NCBI RefSeq assembly: GCF_900142985.1
Contig: NZ_LT670849.1
Coordinates: forward strand, 620,001 to 684,000
Length of the DNA stretch: 64,000 bases
Reading direction: 5' to 3'
From: Bradyrhizobium erythrophlei
GTDB lineage: Bacteria; Pseudomonadota; Alphaproteobacteria; Rhizobiales; Xanthobacteraceae
The notes beneath the pieces were generated by a model. That model saw only the letters and a program-made list of their open reading frames with translations. It did no database searches and was not told the origin of the DNA. Shown piece after piece: positions 18,590 through 27,031 of this stretch. Numbering within the stretch: the stretch's first letter is position 1; each line of letters starts with the position of its first letter. The position numbers and the translations under genes were made by a program.

Positions 18590-19455
18590 ACCCGCACCTT
18601 GGCCCGACCGCCGAACAGGCCGGACGGCGCCAGCACAAGTGCGGCAATCACTGCCGAAAACGTCACGATCTGGGTGCTGCCGGAGCCGAGCCAGGTCGTG
18701 GCGCAGGCTTCGACCAGGCCGTAGCCGAGGCCGGCGATTACGACGCCCCAAGGATTGGTCAGGCCGCCGAGAATGGCCACCGCAAAAGCCTTGATGCCGA
18801 ACAACGTTCCCATGTCGTAGGCGACATTATAGAGCGGCGCGATCAGGATGCCGCCGATCCCGGCGAGCAGCGCCGCCGCCGCGTAAGTCAACGAGATAAG
18901 CATGGTGACATCGATGCTCATCAGCCGCGCCGCGTCCGGGTTCTCGACCGCAGCGCGCAGCTTCAGGCCCAGACTAGTCCGGTGCATGCCGAGATGAACC
19001 ACGAGCGCGAGCCCGAGCCCGACCAGCGGAACCAGCACCTGAAGCGGGAAGATGCCGACGGTGCCGATGACCCAGGGATCGTCGGCCAGGGATGATGGCA
19101 GCGCACGCGGCTCCTTGCCGAACAACACCATCACGACGTTGTCGAGCACGATGCCGAGCGCAACGGTCGCCATCAGCCAGGCATTGCTGCCGCGCGCGAC
19201 GAAGGGCCGGACCGCGATACGCTCGACGATCAGGCCCCAGATCGCGCACACCACCAGCGCAGCCGGAATTGCGGCCAACATCGGCCAGTGCAATCCCATG
19301 GCCAGCGCGTGACAGACCACCGCCCCCAGCATCACGGATGACCCTTGCGCGAAGTTCACCGTCCCGGACACGGCAAAAGTCAGCGTGAAGCCGAGCGCGA
19401 TCAGGCCGTAAATGCTCCCGAGGCTGAGCCCCGAGACGAGTGCGGTTGCCAGCAT
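18586..19455 (-). CDS. Branched-chain-type ABC permease LivH
   Basis: Inner-membrane permease half of a HAAT-family importer, 289 residues with about eight hydrophobic helices. It opens LVSGLSLGSIYGLIALGFTL and has the family FAQGSSVMLGA segment and NPDAARLMSIDV loop. It starts 7 bases after the binding-protein stop and overlaps the fused LivMGF start by 4 bases, so translation is probably coupled. It would pair with the LivM part of that fusion in the membrane. Specificity is set by the binding protein and is not necessarily amino acids. The neighbouring amidohydrolase suggests a nitrogenous ring compound or amide. Confidence 0.93.
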   Translation of the reverse strand: MLATALVSGLSLGSIYGLIALGFTLTFAVSGTVNFAQGSSVMLGAVVCHALAMGLHWPMLAAIPAALVVCAIWGLIVERIAVRPFVARGSNAWLMATVALGIVLDNVVMVLFGKEPRALPSSLADDPWVIGTVGIFPLQVLVPLVGLGLALVVHLGMHRTSLGLKLRAAVENPDAARLMSIDVTMLISLTYAAAALLAGIGGILIAPLYNVAYDMGTLFGIKAFAVAILGGLTNPWGVVIAGLGYGLVEACATTWLGSGSTQIVTFSAVIAALVLAPSGLFGGRAKVRV

Positions 19456-19462
19456 CGCCCTG

Positions 19463-20647
19463 TCAGCCGGTGACGGGCTCGATCTGATCCCCGTTGTAAC
19501 GGACCATGACGTAGTCGTTTTCGTTCAACGCGTCGTGGTTCTCGTCCGTAAACGGCTTCGCGTAGTTCTTGATCAGGCCCTGATAACTATCAATGTTCAA
19601 AAGGCCTTCGCGCAATTTGGGGCCTTCGGTCGAGCCGGCCTTGGCGATGGCGAGCGCCGTCAGTTGCATCGCATCATAGGCGTTGGCAACGCCGACCGGC
19701 GGCGTGACATCGCCCGGTCCCTTGACGTCGGGATATTTCGCCATCATGGCGGCCAGCACGCGTTTGCCGACGTCATTCTGCGGTCCGAAGAAGCTGTAGG
19801 TCTGGACGAAGTGCACCTTGCCCGCCCAGGAGCCTGCGAGCTCGGGGAAACGCCCGCCCGAGATACCCCAGTGCGAGACGACGGGCACCACCCAGGCGGA
19901 TTTCTGCAACGACTTGATCACCTGCGCACCGGGAGCGGCGTTGCCCACCAGGATGATGGTGTCGGCGCCGGCCTCCCGCAGCCGCTGCAGCTGCGGCGTC
20001 ATGTCGGGATCCTTGTCGTCGAACTTTTCCGCGCCCGCGAGCGTAATGCCGGCGGCCTGTGCGGCGGCGGTAAGACCGGCGAGATTGGATTCGCCCCAGC
20101 CGTTGTTGACCAGCATCAGGCCCGGCTTCTTGGAGCCGAACTTGGTCATGGCGTATTTGATCAAGGCGCGGTCGACCAGGACGTCCACGGCGGAGACGCG
20201 GAAGACGAAGTTCGGATTGGCGCCGTTGCGCGTGATGTTGGTTGCCGCCGCCCACACGCCCATGAAGGGAACCTTGGCTGAATTCACCAGCGGCACGATA
20301 GCCAAGGACACCGGACTGTCGATGCCGCCATAGAGGATCGCTGCGCCCTCCTTGTCGATCAGCTCGCGCGCCGCGGTCTGCCCCTTGGCCGGGTTCGACT
20401 CGTCGTCGCGGCGCACAAGCTCCAGCATCCGGCCACCGAGCAGGCCGCCCTTGGCATTGATTTCGTCGATCGCGATCTGAAGACCGCGGGTAATTCCCTC
20501 GCCGGACTTCGCCGAAGGTCCGGAAAGCGCCGCGACCAGGCCGATCTTGATCGGCTCCGCTGCGAGCGCGGAGCGGCCAACGAGACTTCCCACAGCAATG
20601 CCGGCAGGCAGAGCAATCGCTTGGCGGCGCGTCAGTTTTGTAGGCAT
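19463..20647 (-). CDS. ABC solute-binding protein, LivK type
   Basis: Periplasmic receptor of the Liv-type importer encoded downstream, 394 residues. The signal peptide MPTKLTRRQAIALPAGIAVG carries twin arginines and ends near SALAA. The mature protein begins with the type-I binding-protein pattern IKIGLVAALSGPSAKSGEG and has NAKGGLLGGRMLELVRRDDES. ATG 20647 has AAGGGAG about 9 bases upstream; the open frame reaches 20788 without a plausible start. It is the first gene of a minus-strand operon that continues through livH, the livMGF fusion and the amidohydrolase, preceded by a candidate sigma-54 promoter about 100 bases upstream. Confidence 0.92.
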   Translation of the reverse strand: MPTKLTRRQAIALPAGIAVGSLVGRSALAAEPIKIGLVAALSGPSAKSGEGITRGLQIAIDEINAKGGLLGGRMLELVRRDDESNPAKGQTAARELIDKEGAAILYGGIDSPVSLAIVPLVNSAKVPFMGVWAAATNITRNGANPNFVFRVSAVDVLVDRALIKYAMTKFGSKKPGLMLVNNGWGESNLAGLTAAAQAAGITLAGAEKFDDKDPDMTPQLQRLREAGADTIILVGNAAPGAQVIKSLQKSAWVVPVVSHWGISGGRFPELAGSWAGKVHFVQTYSFFGPQNDVGKRVLAAMMAKYPDVKGPGDVTPPVGVANAYDAMQLTALAIAKAGSTEGPKLREGLLNIDSYQGLIKNYAKPFTDENHDALNENDYVMVRYNGDQIEPVTG

Positions 20648-20993
20648 GTGAGCAACTCCCTTGAAATTTCGTTTCGTCGTTTTGCTCGCCGGCTTTCTGG
20701 CGCGTGGCCGCGCCCAGATTGTCAGCCGAGGGTTCCTCGAACCCGGCCCAAAATCAAGCAAACGGTATGCCACAACCACGGAAACCACAACCTGTCAGCA
20801 GGGCAGTTACCGCTCACCACGTGCTTCAGGTTACCGGTCGCCTCGGTCAAAATACGAAGAGTACTGCGCATTTTTCTGGCACCCACAGTTTTCAAGCCAA
20901 AACGCCGCAGCTTTCTCGATGGCACCGAGACAGTCGACCGCCCCTCTGGTACGATTCTTGCTCGAATTGGGGTGGTTCATCAGGGAGGGCGTC
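20648..20993. other. Divergent promoter region between Liv-type operon and NCS1 permease
   Basis: 346 bases between two divergent starts, with no credible gene. It holds one good sigma-54-like element reading leftward (listed separately). Reading rightward, a TGGCAC at 20879 has its -12 half as TT instead of GC, so I do not call it. The permease Shine-Dalgarno (CAGGGAGGG) lies at 20981-20989. No clear inverted-repeat operator was seen. Confidence 0.6.
20756..20772 (-). promoter_or_regulatory. Candidate sigma-54 (RpoN) -24/-12 promoter
   Basis: The minus strand reads TGGCATACCGTTTGCTT. It has GG and GC separated by exactly 10 bases, TGGCA at -24 and TTGCT at -12, against the consensus TGGCACG-N4-TTGCW. 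The predicted transcript would start near 20746, about 100 bases before the binding-protein ATG. Sigma-54 control would fit nitrogen-limitation expression through NtrC; no NtrC site was identified by eye. Confidence 0.6.
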
Positions 20994-22412
20994 ATGACTA
21001 CTTCTGAACTACGTTCCGACATTCACAGCATCGAACCAATTCCAGACTCCGATCGCGATTCAACCGGACTGCAGCAGATGTGGATCTGGGCGGGCGCCAA
21101 CATCGCCCCGGTCAACTGGGCGCTGGGCGCGCTCGGCATCATTCTCAAGCTTGGTCTGTGGGAGACGATTGCCGTCATCGTGTTCGGCAACATCATCGGC
21201 TGCGCCATCTTCGCTGCCTTCACGGTGATGGGCCACAAGACCGGCGTCAACCAGATGGTGCTCAGCCGCTCCGCCTTCGGCCGCCGCGGCGCCTATCTGC
21301 CGAGCCTCCTGATGTTCCTGATGACGCTCGGCTGGATCGGCGTGAACACCTACTTCCCGGTCAAGATCTCGATGGCGATCCTCGGCCAGTTCGGAATCCC
21401 GGAATCGATCCTGACCACCTTCATCATCATGACCCTCGTCATGGTGGTCCAGGTCGTCATCGGCATCTACGGCTTCTACGCCATTCGCACCTTCGAGAAG
21501 TACACGGTGCCTGTCACCGTCGCCATCATGGTGCTGATGAGCGTGCTGGCCTGGAGCCAGCCCGGCGTCGTCAACTGGAATTTGACCAGCTCGCTGCCGC
21601 CGGGAGCGCATCTTGCGATGCTCTCGCTGCTGATGACCGCGATCGGCGTTGGCTGGGGCATTTCCTGGGTGACGTGGGCGTCGGACTATTCGCGCTTCGT
21701 GCCGCGCAGCGTGTCTTCGTCCTCCGTGTTCTGGTACAGCTATGTCGGAATGCTGGTGCCGTCGATCTGGCTCGCCGTTCTCGGCGCAACCATCGCCAGC
21801 GTCACCACCGATACCGATCCGGCCAAGATGGTCAGCGCCGTGTTCGGAGGCGTCGCGAGCCTGCTCGTGCTGTTGATGGTTTTGCACGGACCGATCGCGA
21901 CCAACATCCTCAATGTCTATTCGGCGGCTCTGGCCGCGCTTAGCATGGGAGTCCGCCTCTCACGCACATCGCTCGCGCTGGTCGTCGGTATCATCGGCTA
22001 TCTCGTGACAATCTATTTCGTCTTTGCGCCCTCTTTCGCGAAGGCCTTCGACAACTGGATGATCAGCTTGCTGCTCTGGATGAGCCCGTGGGCCGGCATC
22101 ATCCTGGCCGACTTCTTCATCAAGCGGAAAAGCAAGATCGACGTGGCCGAACTCTATGCCGCGCCGGAAACGAGCGCCTATGGCGACATCAACTGGGGCG
22201 CCATCATCGCGTTTCTGGTGGGCCTTGCCGCCGGCTGGGCGCTGGAGGACGGGCTCGTACCCGCCTTGCAAGGCCCACTCTCCGGTCTTCTGGGTGGCGC
22301 GGACCTCAGCTGGCTCGCCGGAATCGTGATCGCCGGCGCGCTGTATCTCGCCATCGGAGGCAAGACCGCCACGGCGGCTGCGCTGGCGCCAACAGGGGCG
22401 GCTACAAAGTAA
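20994..22412 (+). CDS. NCS1 family nucleobase/allantoin-type permease
   Basis: Inner-membrane secondary transporter of the NCS1 family (cytosine, uracil, allantoin, hydantoin and thiamine relatives), 472 residues with about 12 hydrophobic segments. Family features are a first helix with WIWAGANIAPVNWALG, the MGHKTGVNQMVLSRSAFGRRGAYLP cytoplasmic loop region, and GWGISWVTWASDYSRFVPR. ATG 20994 follows CAGGGAGGG by 5 bases. The longer frame from 20661 is not a plausible membrane-protein N-terminus. It is divergent from the Liv-type/amidohydrolase operon, which supports uptake of a nucleobase-like or cyclic amide compound, but the exact substrate is open. An intrinsic terminator follows 15 bases after the stop. 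Confidence 0.9.
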   Translation: MTTSELRSDIHSIEPIPDSDRDSTGLQQMWIWAGANIAPVNWALGALGIILKLGLWETIAVIVFGNIIGCAIFAAFTVMGHKTGVNQMVLSRSAFGRRGAYLPSLLMFLMTLGWIGVNTYFPVKISMAILGQFGIPESILTTFIIMTLVMVVQVVIGIYGFYAIRTFEKYTVPVTVAIMVLMSVLAWSQPGVVNWNLTSSLPPGAHLAMLSLLMTAIGVGWGISWVTWASDYSRFVPRSVSSSSVFWYSYVGMLVPSIWLAVLGATIASVTTDTDPAKMVSAVFGGVASLLVLLMVLHGPIATNILNVYSAALAALSMGVRLSRTSLALVVGIIGYLVTIYFVFAPSFAKAFDNWMISLLLWMSPWAGIILADFFIKRKSKIDVAELYAAPETSAYGDINWGAIIAFLVGLAAGWALEDGLVPALQGPLSGLLGGADLSWLAGIVIAGALYLAIGGKTATAAALAPTGAATK

Positions 22413-22426
22413 ACGGCTGGAGATTG

Positions 22427-22456
22427 CCCGCAAGCCTCACAGCTTGCGGGAATTTT
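22427..22456 (+). terminator. Intrinsic terminator after NCS1 permease
   Basis: CCCGCAAGC and GCTTGCGGG form a perfect 9-bp stem around a 6-base loop, followed by AATTTT. It lies 15 bases after the permease stop and separates it from the next transport operon. Confidence 0.75.
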
Positions 22457-22483
22457 CCGGTCTACACAGGGGTTCTATAACCA

Positions 22484-22514
22484 GACAGGCCTGCCGGACA
22501 GCGGCAGGCCTGTC
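22484..22514. repeat. Perfect 13-bp hairpin in intergenic region
   Basis: GACAGGCCTGCCG and CGGCAGGCCTGTC pair perfectly around a 5-base loop. No T-run follows, and the CTAG termini of the other palindromes are absent. It may be a second, Rho-assisted terminator or a dispersed repeat. The next gene starts 52 bases further on. Confidence 0.5.
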
Positions 22515-22566
22515 GTCGTCGTGCTAGTGTAGCGGTGGCGCAAAAGGCCATTCAACGGGAAAGATA

Positions 22567-23730
22567 ATGACGTCGATATTGATGAAGAACTCTGTCGCCG
22601 GTGCTGCTGCGATCTGTCTGGCCATGACCTTGGCCAGCCCATCGAAGGCTGAGCCTGCCAGCTGCCCCTCGCCGATCCCGCTCGGCCTGACCACGGCCCT
22701 GACCGGCAATACGGCCTTGCTCGGCACCCAGGCGCGCAGCGGCGTCGAATTCGCCGTCGACGAGATCAACGCCGCCGGCGGCATCAATGGCAAGAAGCTG
22801 GCGCTCGCCACGGAAGATACGGGGGCGTCGAGCACCGATGCGTTGAACGCGATGAACCGCATCCTCGAAGGCAAGCCGCTCGTGATTTTCGGCTCGATGA
22901 TCAGCCCGCATGTGTTCGCCCAGACGGAAGTCGTCAACAAATCGGAGACGCCATTTCTGGTCGGCGCGACCAATGCGAAGGTGACGTCACAGGGCAGCAA
23001 GTGGCTGTTCCGGACCCACGTCCATGACGGCCAGCTTGCCGACCTCATCCCGGAATATCTGGTCAAGACGCTTAACAAGACCAAGCCGGGCGTCATTGCC
23101 GTTGCCGACGACTACGGCCTTGGTGCGTCGCGCGGCATTCAGGCCTCGCTCGCCAAACTGAACGCAACTCCGGTCGCCGTGACGTCCTATGCCCCGTCCG
23201 ACAAGGACATGAGCGCACAGTTGCTCGAGATCAGGGACAAGGGCGCCGACAGCGTCATCGTGTTCGGCCGCCCTGCCGACGTGACCCTCGTCGTCAAGCA
23301 AATGAACGATCTCGGTATCAAGCTCACCACCATCGGCAACTCGAGCCTCGTGGCGCAGACGGCGCTCAACAACCTCACCGCAGCGGAAGCCGATGGCGCC
23401 TATGCGATCGGCGGCATGATCCCGCAGACATCAGCCGATCCCAAGATTCTGGATTGGGCCAAACGCGTGCAGGACAAATACAAGGTGCCGGCCGACAATT
23501 TCACCGTCTCCTATTACGATACCGTCTACCTCCTGAAATCGATCATTGAAAAAGTTGGTTGCGACAAGGCGGCAATCCGCGACTCCTTCGCCGCCACCAA
23601 GGACTGGAAAGGCATGCTGATTTCCTATCAGGCTGATGCCTTGGGCGATCTCGCGCACACGCTTGGCGTCTATCGCAACAAGGGAAAAACGCCGGAGCTG
23701 GCCGGCCCGATCAAGGAAAGCGGATTCTAA
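22567..23730 (+). CDS. ABC solute-binding protein, LivK type (second system)
   Basis: Periplasmic receptor of a second HAAT-family importer, 387 residues. It has a Sec-type signal (KNSVAGAAAICLAMTLASPSKA) and a mature type-I fold start, IPLGLTTALTGNTALLGTQ, with AAGGINGKKLALATEDTGA. GGAAAG lies just before the ATG. It heads a tight five-gene plus-strand operon (receptor, two permeases, two ATPases). The ligand is unknown. The convergent metallohydrolase after the operon and the amidase beyond it are on separate transcripts but suggest an amide or heterocycle. Confidence 0.92.
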   Translation: MTSILMKNSVAGAAAICLAMTLASPSKAEPASCPSPIPLGLTTALTGNTALLGTQARSGVEFAVDEINAAGGINGKKLALATEDTGASSTDALNAMNRILEGKPLVIFGSMISPHVFAQTEVVNKSETPFLVGATNAKVTSQGSKWLFRTHVHDGQLADLIPEYLVKTLNKTKPGVIAVADDYGLGASRGIQASLAKLNATPVAVTSYAPSDKDMSAQLLEIRDKGADSVIVFGRPADVTLVVKQMNDLGIKLTTIGNSSLVAQTALNNLTAAEADGAYAIGGMIPQTSADPKILDWAKRVQDKYKVPADNFTVSYYDTVYLLKSIIEKVGCDKAAIRDSFAATKDWKGMLISYQADALGDLAHTLGVYRNKGKTPELAGPIKESGF

Positions 23731-23737
23731 TTTCCTC

Positions 23738-24604
23738 ATGGGCCAGCTCGTCGTCAACGGCCTCGCGCTCGGCAGCATCTATGCTCTCGTCGCGCTTGGC
23801 CTGCTTCTGATCTTCAACACCGTCCAGATCGTCAACTTCGCGCAAGGCCAGCTTCTGATGCTCGGTGCGTTCATCGGCATCAGCTGCGCGGTCACGCACG
23901 AACTGCCGATGGCGGCTTCATGGGCCATCACCATGGCGGCGATGGCCCTGGTCGGCGTCGTCTTCATGACGCTGGTGTATTTCCCGCTGCGCGGCCGTCC
24001 GGCTTTCCTCGTCATCCTGACAACGATCGCGATGGGCATCGTTCTGGAAAATCTGGCGCTGATCATCTGGGGGCCGCTGCCGGTCTCATTGCCCTCCCCG
24101 GTCAGCGGACCGCCTCTACGCTTTGCCGGCATCGTGGTCTCCATGCACCAGCTTTTCATCTTTGCAACGCTTGCGGTGATCCTGCTCCTGCAATTTCTCT
24201 TTCTCACCAGAACGCGGTTCGGAATCCTGATGCAGGCAACCGCGCAGGACCTGCACACCGCAAGGCTGGTCGGCATCCCCGTGAACCGGACCATTGCGGT
24301 GGCTTTCGCGCTCGGCACCGTGCTCTCCGGCATTGCCGGGCTCTTGGTTGCCCCGATTTTTCTCGCCGAACCGACCATGGGCGGAAGCCTTGGCCTCAAA
24401 GGCTTCGTCGTCAGCGTCATCGGCGGCTTCGGCAATCTGCCCGGCGCGGTGATCGGCGGGTTGTTTCTCGGGCTCATTGAGACCTTCGGCGCGCGCTATA
24501 TCTCGTCCAATTTCCGTGACGCCTATGCCTTCATCGTGATGATTACCGTTCTCATCGCCTGGCCGCGCGGCCTGTTCGGCGAGAAGAGCAGCGAGAAGGT
24601 CTGA
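23738..24604 (+). CDS. Branched-chain-type ABC permease LivH (second system)
   Basis: 288-residue inner-membrane permease starting MGQLVVNGLALGSIYALVALGLLLIF, with the FAQGQLLMLGAFIG helix and TAQDLHTARLVGIPVNR loop typical of LivH. It starts 7 bases after the receptor stop. A longer frame from 23636 lies inside the receptor gene and is not used. The stop overlaps the next ATG (TGATG), which indicates coupled translation with livM. Confidence 0.93.
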   Translation: MGQLVVNGLALGSIYALVALGLLLIFNTVQIVNFAQGQLLMLGAFIGISCAVTHELPMAASWAITMAAMALVGVVFMTLVYFPLRGRPAFLVILTTIAMGIVLENLALIIWGPLPVSLPSPVSGPPLRFAGIVVSMHQLFIFATLAVILLLQFLFLTRTRFGILMQATAQDLHTARLVGIPVNRTIAVAFALGTVLSGIAGLLVAPIFLAEPTMGGSLGLKGFVVSVIGGFGNLPGAVIGGLFLGLIETFGARYISSNFRDAYAFIVMITVLIAWPRGLFGEKSSEKV

Positions 24605-25551
24605 TGACGAGCCTTCAGCGCAAACACTGGCTTGTTGCGGCCGCCGTCGCAGGCGCCTTGGCTGTGCCTCTCGTCACGAAGGACGGCTACATCATCCAGC
24701 TTCTCAATATCGCCATTCTCAACACGATCGTCGTGTTGGGCCTGAATTTCGTGACCGGCTGGGCCGGTCAGATCAACTTCGGACAGGCTGCCTTTTACGG
24801 GCTGGGCGCCTACACCACCGCGATTGCGACCAAGTCGGGCCTGCCCTGGATCACGACGCCGTTTCTGTCGGCAATCGTTGTGATCGTCGCGAGCTTGGCG
24901 CTCGGGCTGCCGACGATGCGGTTGCGTACCTATTACCTTGCGATGACGACGATCGGCTTTGGCGAAATTATCCGGCTGATGATCGTGCACTGGGAGCCGG
25001 TCACCGGCGGCACGTCCGGCTTGCGGGCGATCCCCGGCATCAGCATTTTTGGTATCGGTCCGGAGGGACAGGCGCAGCAATACTACATTCTCGCAGCCGC
25101 GCTGGCGTTGGCCATGTTGGTTGCTACGCGCGTTCGTCATTCGGCGCTGGGCCGGGCGATGATCGCGACGAGAGACAGCGAAATCGCCGCCGAGCAAAGC
25201 GGCGTCGACACCACGCGCACCAAACTGGTCGCATTCATGCTGGGTGCCGTCTATGCCGGACTTGCCGGTTGTCTCTATGCATCGTCGATCCGCTTCATCA
25301 GCCCTGACAGCTTCTCTGGCACGCAAGCGATCCTGCTGATGACCATGCTCATTGTCGGGGGCATGGGTTCGATCGTCGGCTGTGTCTTTGGCGCGGTCGC
25401 ACTGACGATCTTGCCGGAGGCGCTGCGGTTCCTCGGCCAGTGGTATCTCGTGCTCTATGGTCTTGGCGTCATCGCCGTGATCGTCCTGGCGCCGGGAGGG
25501 CTGGCATCGCTTGCGTCACAGTTTCAATTCCGCCGGGCGGGTGCACGTTGA
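24604..25551 (+). CDS. Branched-chain-type ABC permease LivM (second system)
   Basis: 315-residue permease with the LivM marks VVLGLNFVTGWAGQINFGQAAF and GQWYLVLYGLGVIAVIVLAPGG. It shares the TGATG junction with LivH and overlaps the ATPase gene through a TTGA junction. It forms the membrane channel with LivH. Here the permease and ATPases are separate genes, unlike the fused forms at 16-18 kb and 50-52 kb. Confidence 0.93.
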   Translation: MTSLQRKHWLVAAAVAGALAVPLVTKDGYIIQLLNIAILNTIVVLGLNFVTGWAGQINFGQAAFYGLGAYTTAIATKSGLPWITTPFLSAIVVIVASLALGLPTMRLRTYYLAMTTIGFGEIIRLMIVHWEPVTGGTSGLRAIPGISIFGIGPEGQAQQYYILAAALALAMLVATRVRHSALGRAMIATRDSEIAAEQSGVDTTRTKLVAFMLGAVYAGLAGCLYASSIRFISPDSFSGTQAILLMTMLIVGGMGSIVGCVFGAVALTILPEALRFLGQWYLVLYGLGVIAVIVLAPGGLASLASQFQFRRAGAR

Positions 25552-26327
25552 CGGCCGCCCCGATCATCGCCGCCCGCGGGGTGACGCGCCGCTTCGGTGG
25601 CCTCGTCGCGCTCGACAATATCGACCTCGATGTCCCCGCAGGCATCGTGCAGGCGATCATCGGTCCGAACGGTTCGGGCAAGACGACGCTGCTCAATGCG
25701 CTGAGCGGCGCATCGCACGCGGATGCTGGCTCCATTCGCGTCGGGGGACGCGAAATCTTCCGGCTCAAGCCGCATCGCATCGCGCGGCTGGGCTTGGCGC
25801 GGACGTTTCAGAACATCCGGATCTTCGAAAATCTCAGCGTGATCGAAAACGTCAAGGTCGCAGCCGCCGGCAACAGGCGCACCTCCTTTGCCGATATGCT
25901 GATCTCGAATACGCGACACCGGAAGAGCGAAGCGGATATCGACACGGCGGCGCGAGAGGCGCTTGAAACCGTTGGCCTCACCCATCGCGCCGACGATCGC
26001 GCCACGCAATTGCCTTACGCGCAGCGGCGTCTGCTGGAGATCGCGCGGGCGCTGGCATCTAGCCCGAATGTTCTTCTGCTCGACGAACCGGCCGCCGGCA
26101 TGAACATGACCGAGAGCATGACGCTGCTCGATACCATCGCCAGGCTCAAGAGCCGCGGCATCACGGTATTGCTAGTCGAGCACAATGTGCGGCTGGTGAT
26201 GGGGATCAGTGATCGCGTCACAGTCCTCGATTTCGGCAAAAAGATCGCCGAAGGCGCGCCCGCGGACATTCAGCGCAATCCGCAAGTCATCGAAGCCTAT
26301 CTCGGCAGGCGGCACCGTCATGCTTAA
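25548..26327 (+). CDS. Branched-chain-type ABC ATPase LivG (second system)
   Basis: 259-residue cytoplasmic ATPase: Walker A GPNGSGKTT, long LivG-specific insertion after GLARTFQNIRIF, signature-like LPYAQRRLLEIARAL, Walker B VLLLDEPAAGMN and His switch VEHN. I place the start at TTG 25548, which overlaps the LivM stop as TTGA and puts the ABC domain (IIAARGVTRRFGG) at residue 6. The frame is open further upstream but inside livM. A TTG start is unusual yet well supported by the overlap. It ends 8 bases inside the LivF gene. Confidence 0.9.
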   Translation: MTAAPIIAARGVTRRFGGLVALDNIDLDVPAGIVQAIIGPNGSGKTTLLNALSGASHADAGSIRVGGREIFRLKPHRIARLGLARTFQNIRIFENLSVIENVKVAAAGNRRTSFADMLISNTRHRKSEADIDTAAREALETVGLTHRADDRATQLPYAQRRLLEIARALASSPNVLLLDEPAAGMNMTESMTLLDTIARLKSRGITVLLVEHNVRLVMGISDRVTVLDFGKKIAEGAPADIQRNPQVIEAYLGRRHRHA

Positions 26328-27030
26328 GGTCGATGATCTCCATGTGTCATACGGCCATATCGAGGTGCTCAAGGGCATCTCGTTCAGCGTCGAGATGGGC
26401 GAAATCGTCGCTTTGATCGGCGGCAACGGCGCCGGCAAAACCACGACGCTCAGCACCATTTCCGGGCTGGTTCGGCCGACGGCCGGCACGATTTCCTGGA
26501 AAGGCGAGCAGATCCAAAACGCCGCCGTCGAGCATATCGTCGGTTCGGGCCTCGCCCATTGCCCGGAGGGACGGCGGATTTTTCCGGGGCTCACCGTGCT
26601 GGAAAACCTGATCACCGGCACGGCTTCGCGCGCCCGAAACAAGGCCGAGGTGGAGGAAGACCTGACGCTGGTCTTCGATCTGTTTCCGCGCCTGAAGGAG
26701 CGGCTCAAGCAAGGCGGCTGGTCGCTGTCCGGCGGCGAGCAGCAGATGCTCGCGATCGGCCGCGCCCTGATGGGCCGCCCCAGTCTTCTGATGCTCGACG
26801 AGCCCTCGCTGGGATTGGCGCCCATCGTGATCGAGCAGGTGTTCGACAAGATCCTCGAACTCAACAAGCGCACCAAACTCGGTGTGCTGCTGGTCGAGCA
26901 GAACTCGGCGATGGCGCTCGAGATCGCGAGCCGCGCGTTCGTACTCGAAACCGGCGCCATCACGCTGTCCGGACCGTCGGCGGAACTGGCCAACGACCCG
27001 CGCATTCGCGAAGCCTATCTCGGCGGCTGA
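26320..27030 (+). CDS. Branched-chain-type ABC ATPase LivF (second system)
   Basis: 236-residue ATPase: MLKVDDLHVSYGHIEVLKGIS, Walker A GGNGAGKTT, signature WSLSGGEQQMLAIGRAL, Walker B LLMLDEPSLGLAP and His switch. Walker A begins with GGNG in place of the common GPNG, still a functional pattern. It overlaps livG by 8 bases and is the last gene of the operon. The next gene is convergent and its stop lies one base away, so no separate terminator fits between them. Confidence 0.93.
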   Translation: MLKVDDLHVSYGHIEVLKGISFSVEMGEIVALIGGNGAGKTTTLSTISGLVRPTAGTISWKGEQIQNAAVEHIVGSGLAHCPEGRRIFPGLTVLENLITGTASRARNKAEVEEDLTLVFDLFPRLKERLKQGGWSLSGGEQQMLAIGRALMGRPSLLMLDEPSLGLAPIVIEQVFDKILELNKRTKLGVLLVEQNSAMALEIASRAFVLETGAITLSGPSAELANDPRIREAYLGG

Positions 27031-27031
27031 C

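Noticed and set aside
20878..20896. TGGCACCCACAGTTTTC as a rightward sigma-54 promoter for the NCS1 permease
   Set aside because: The -24 box is perfect, but the -12 position has TT instead of GC.
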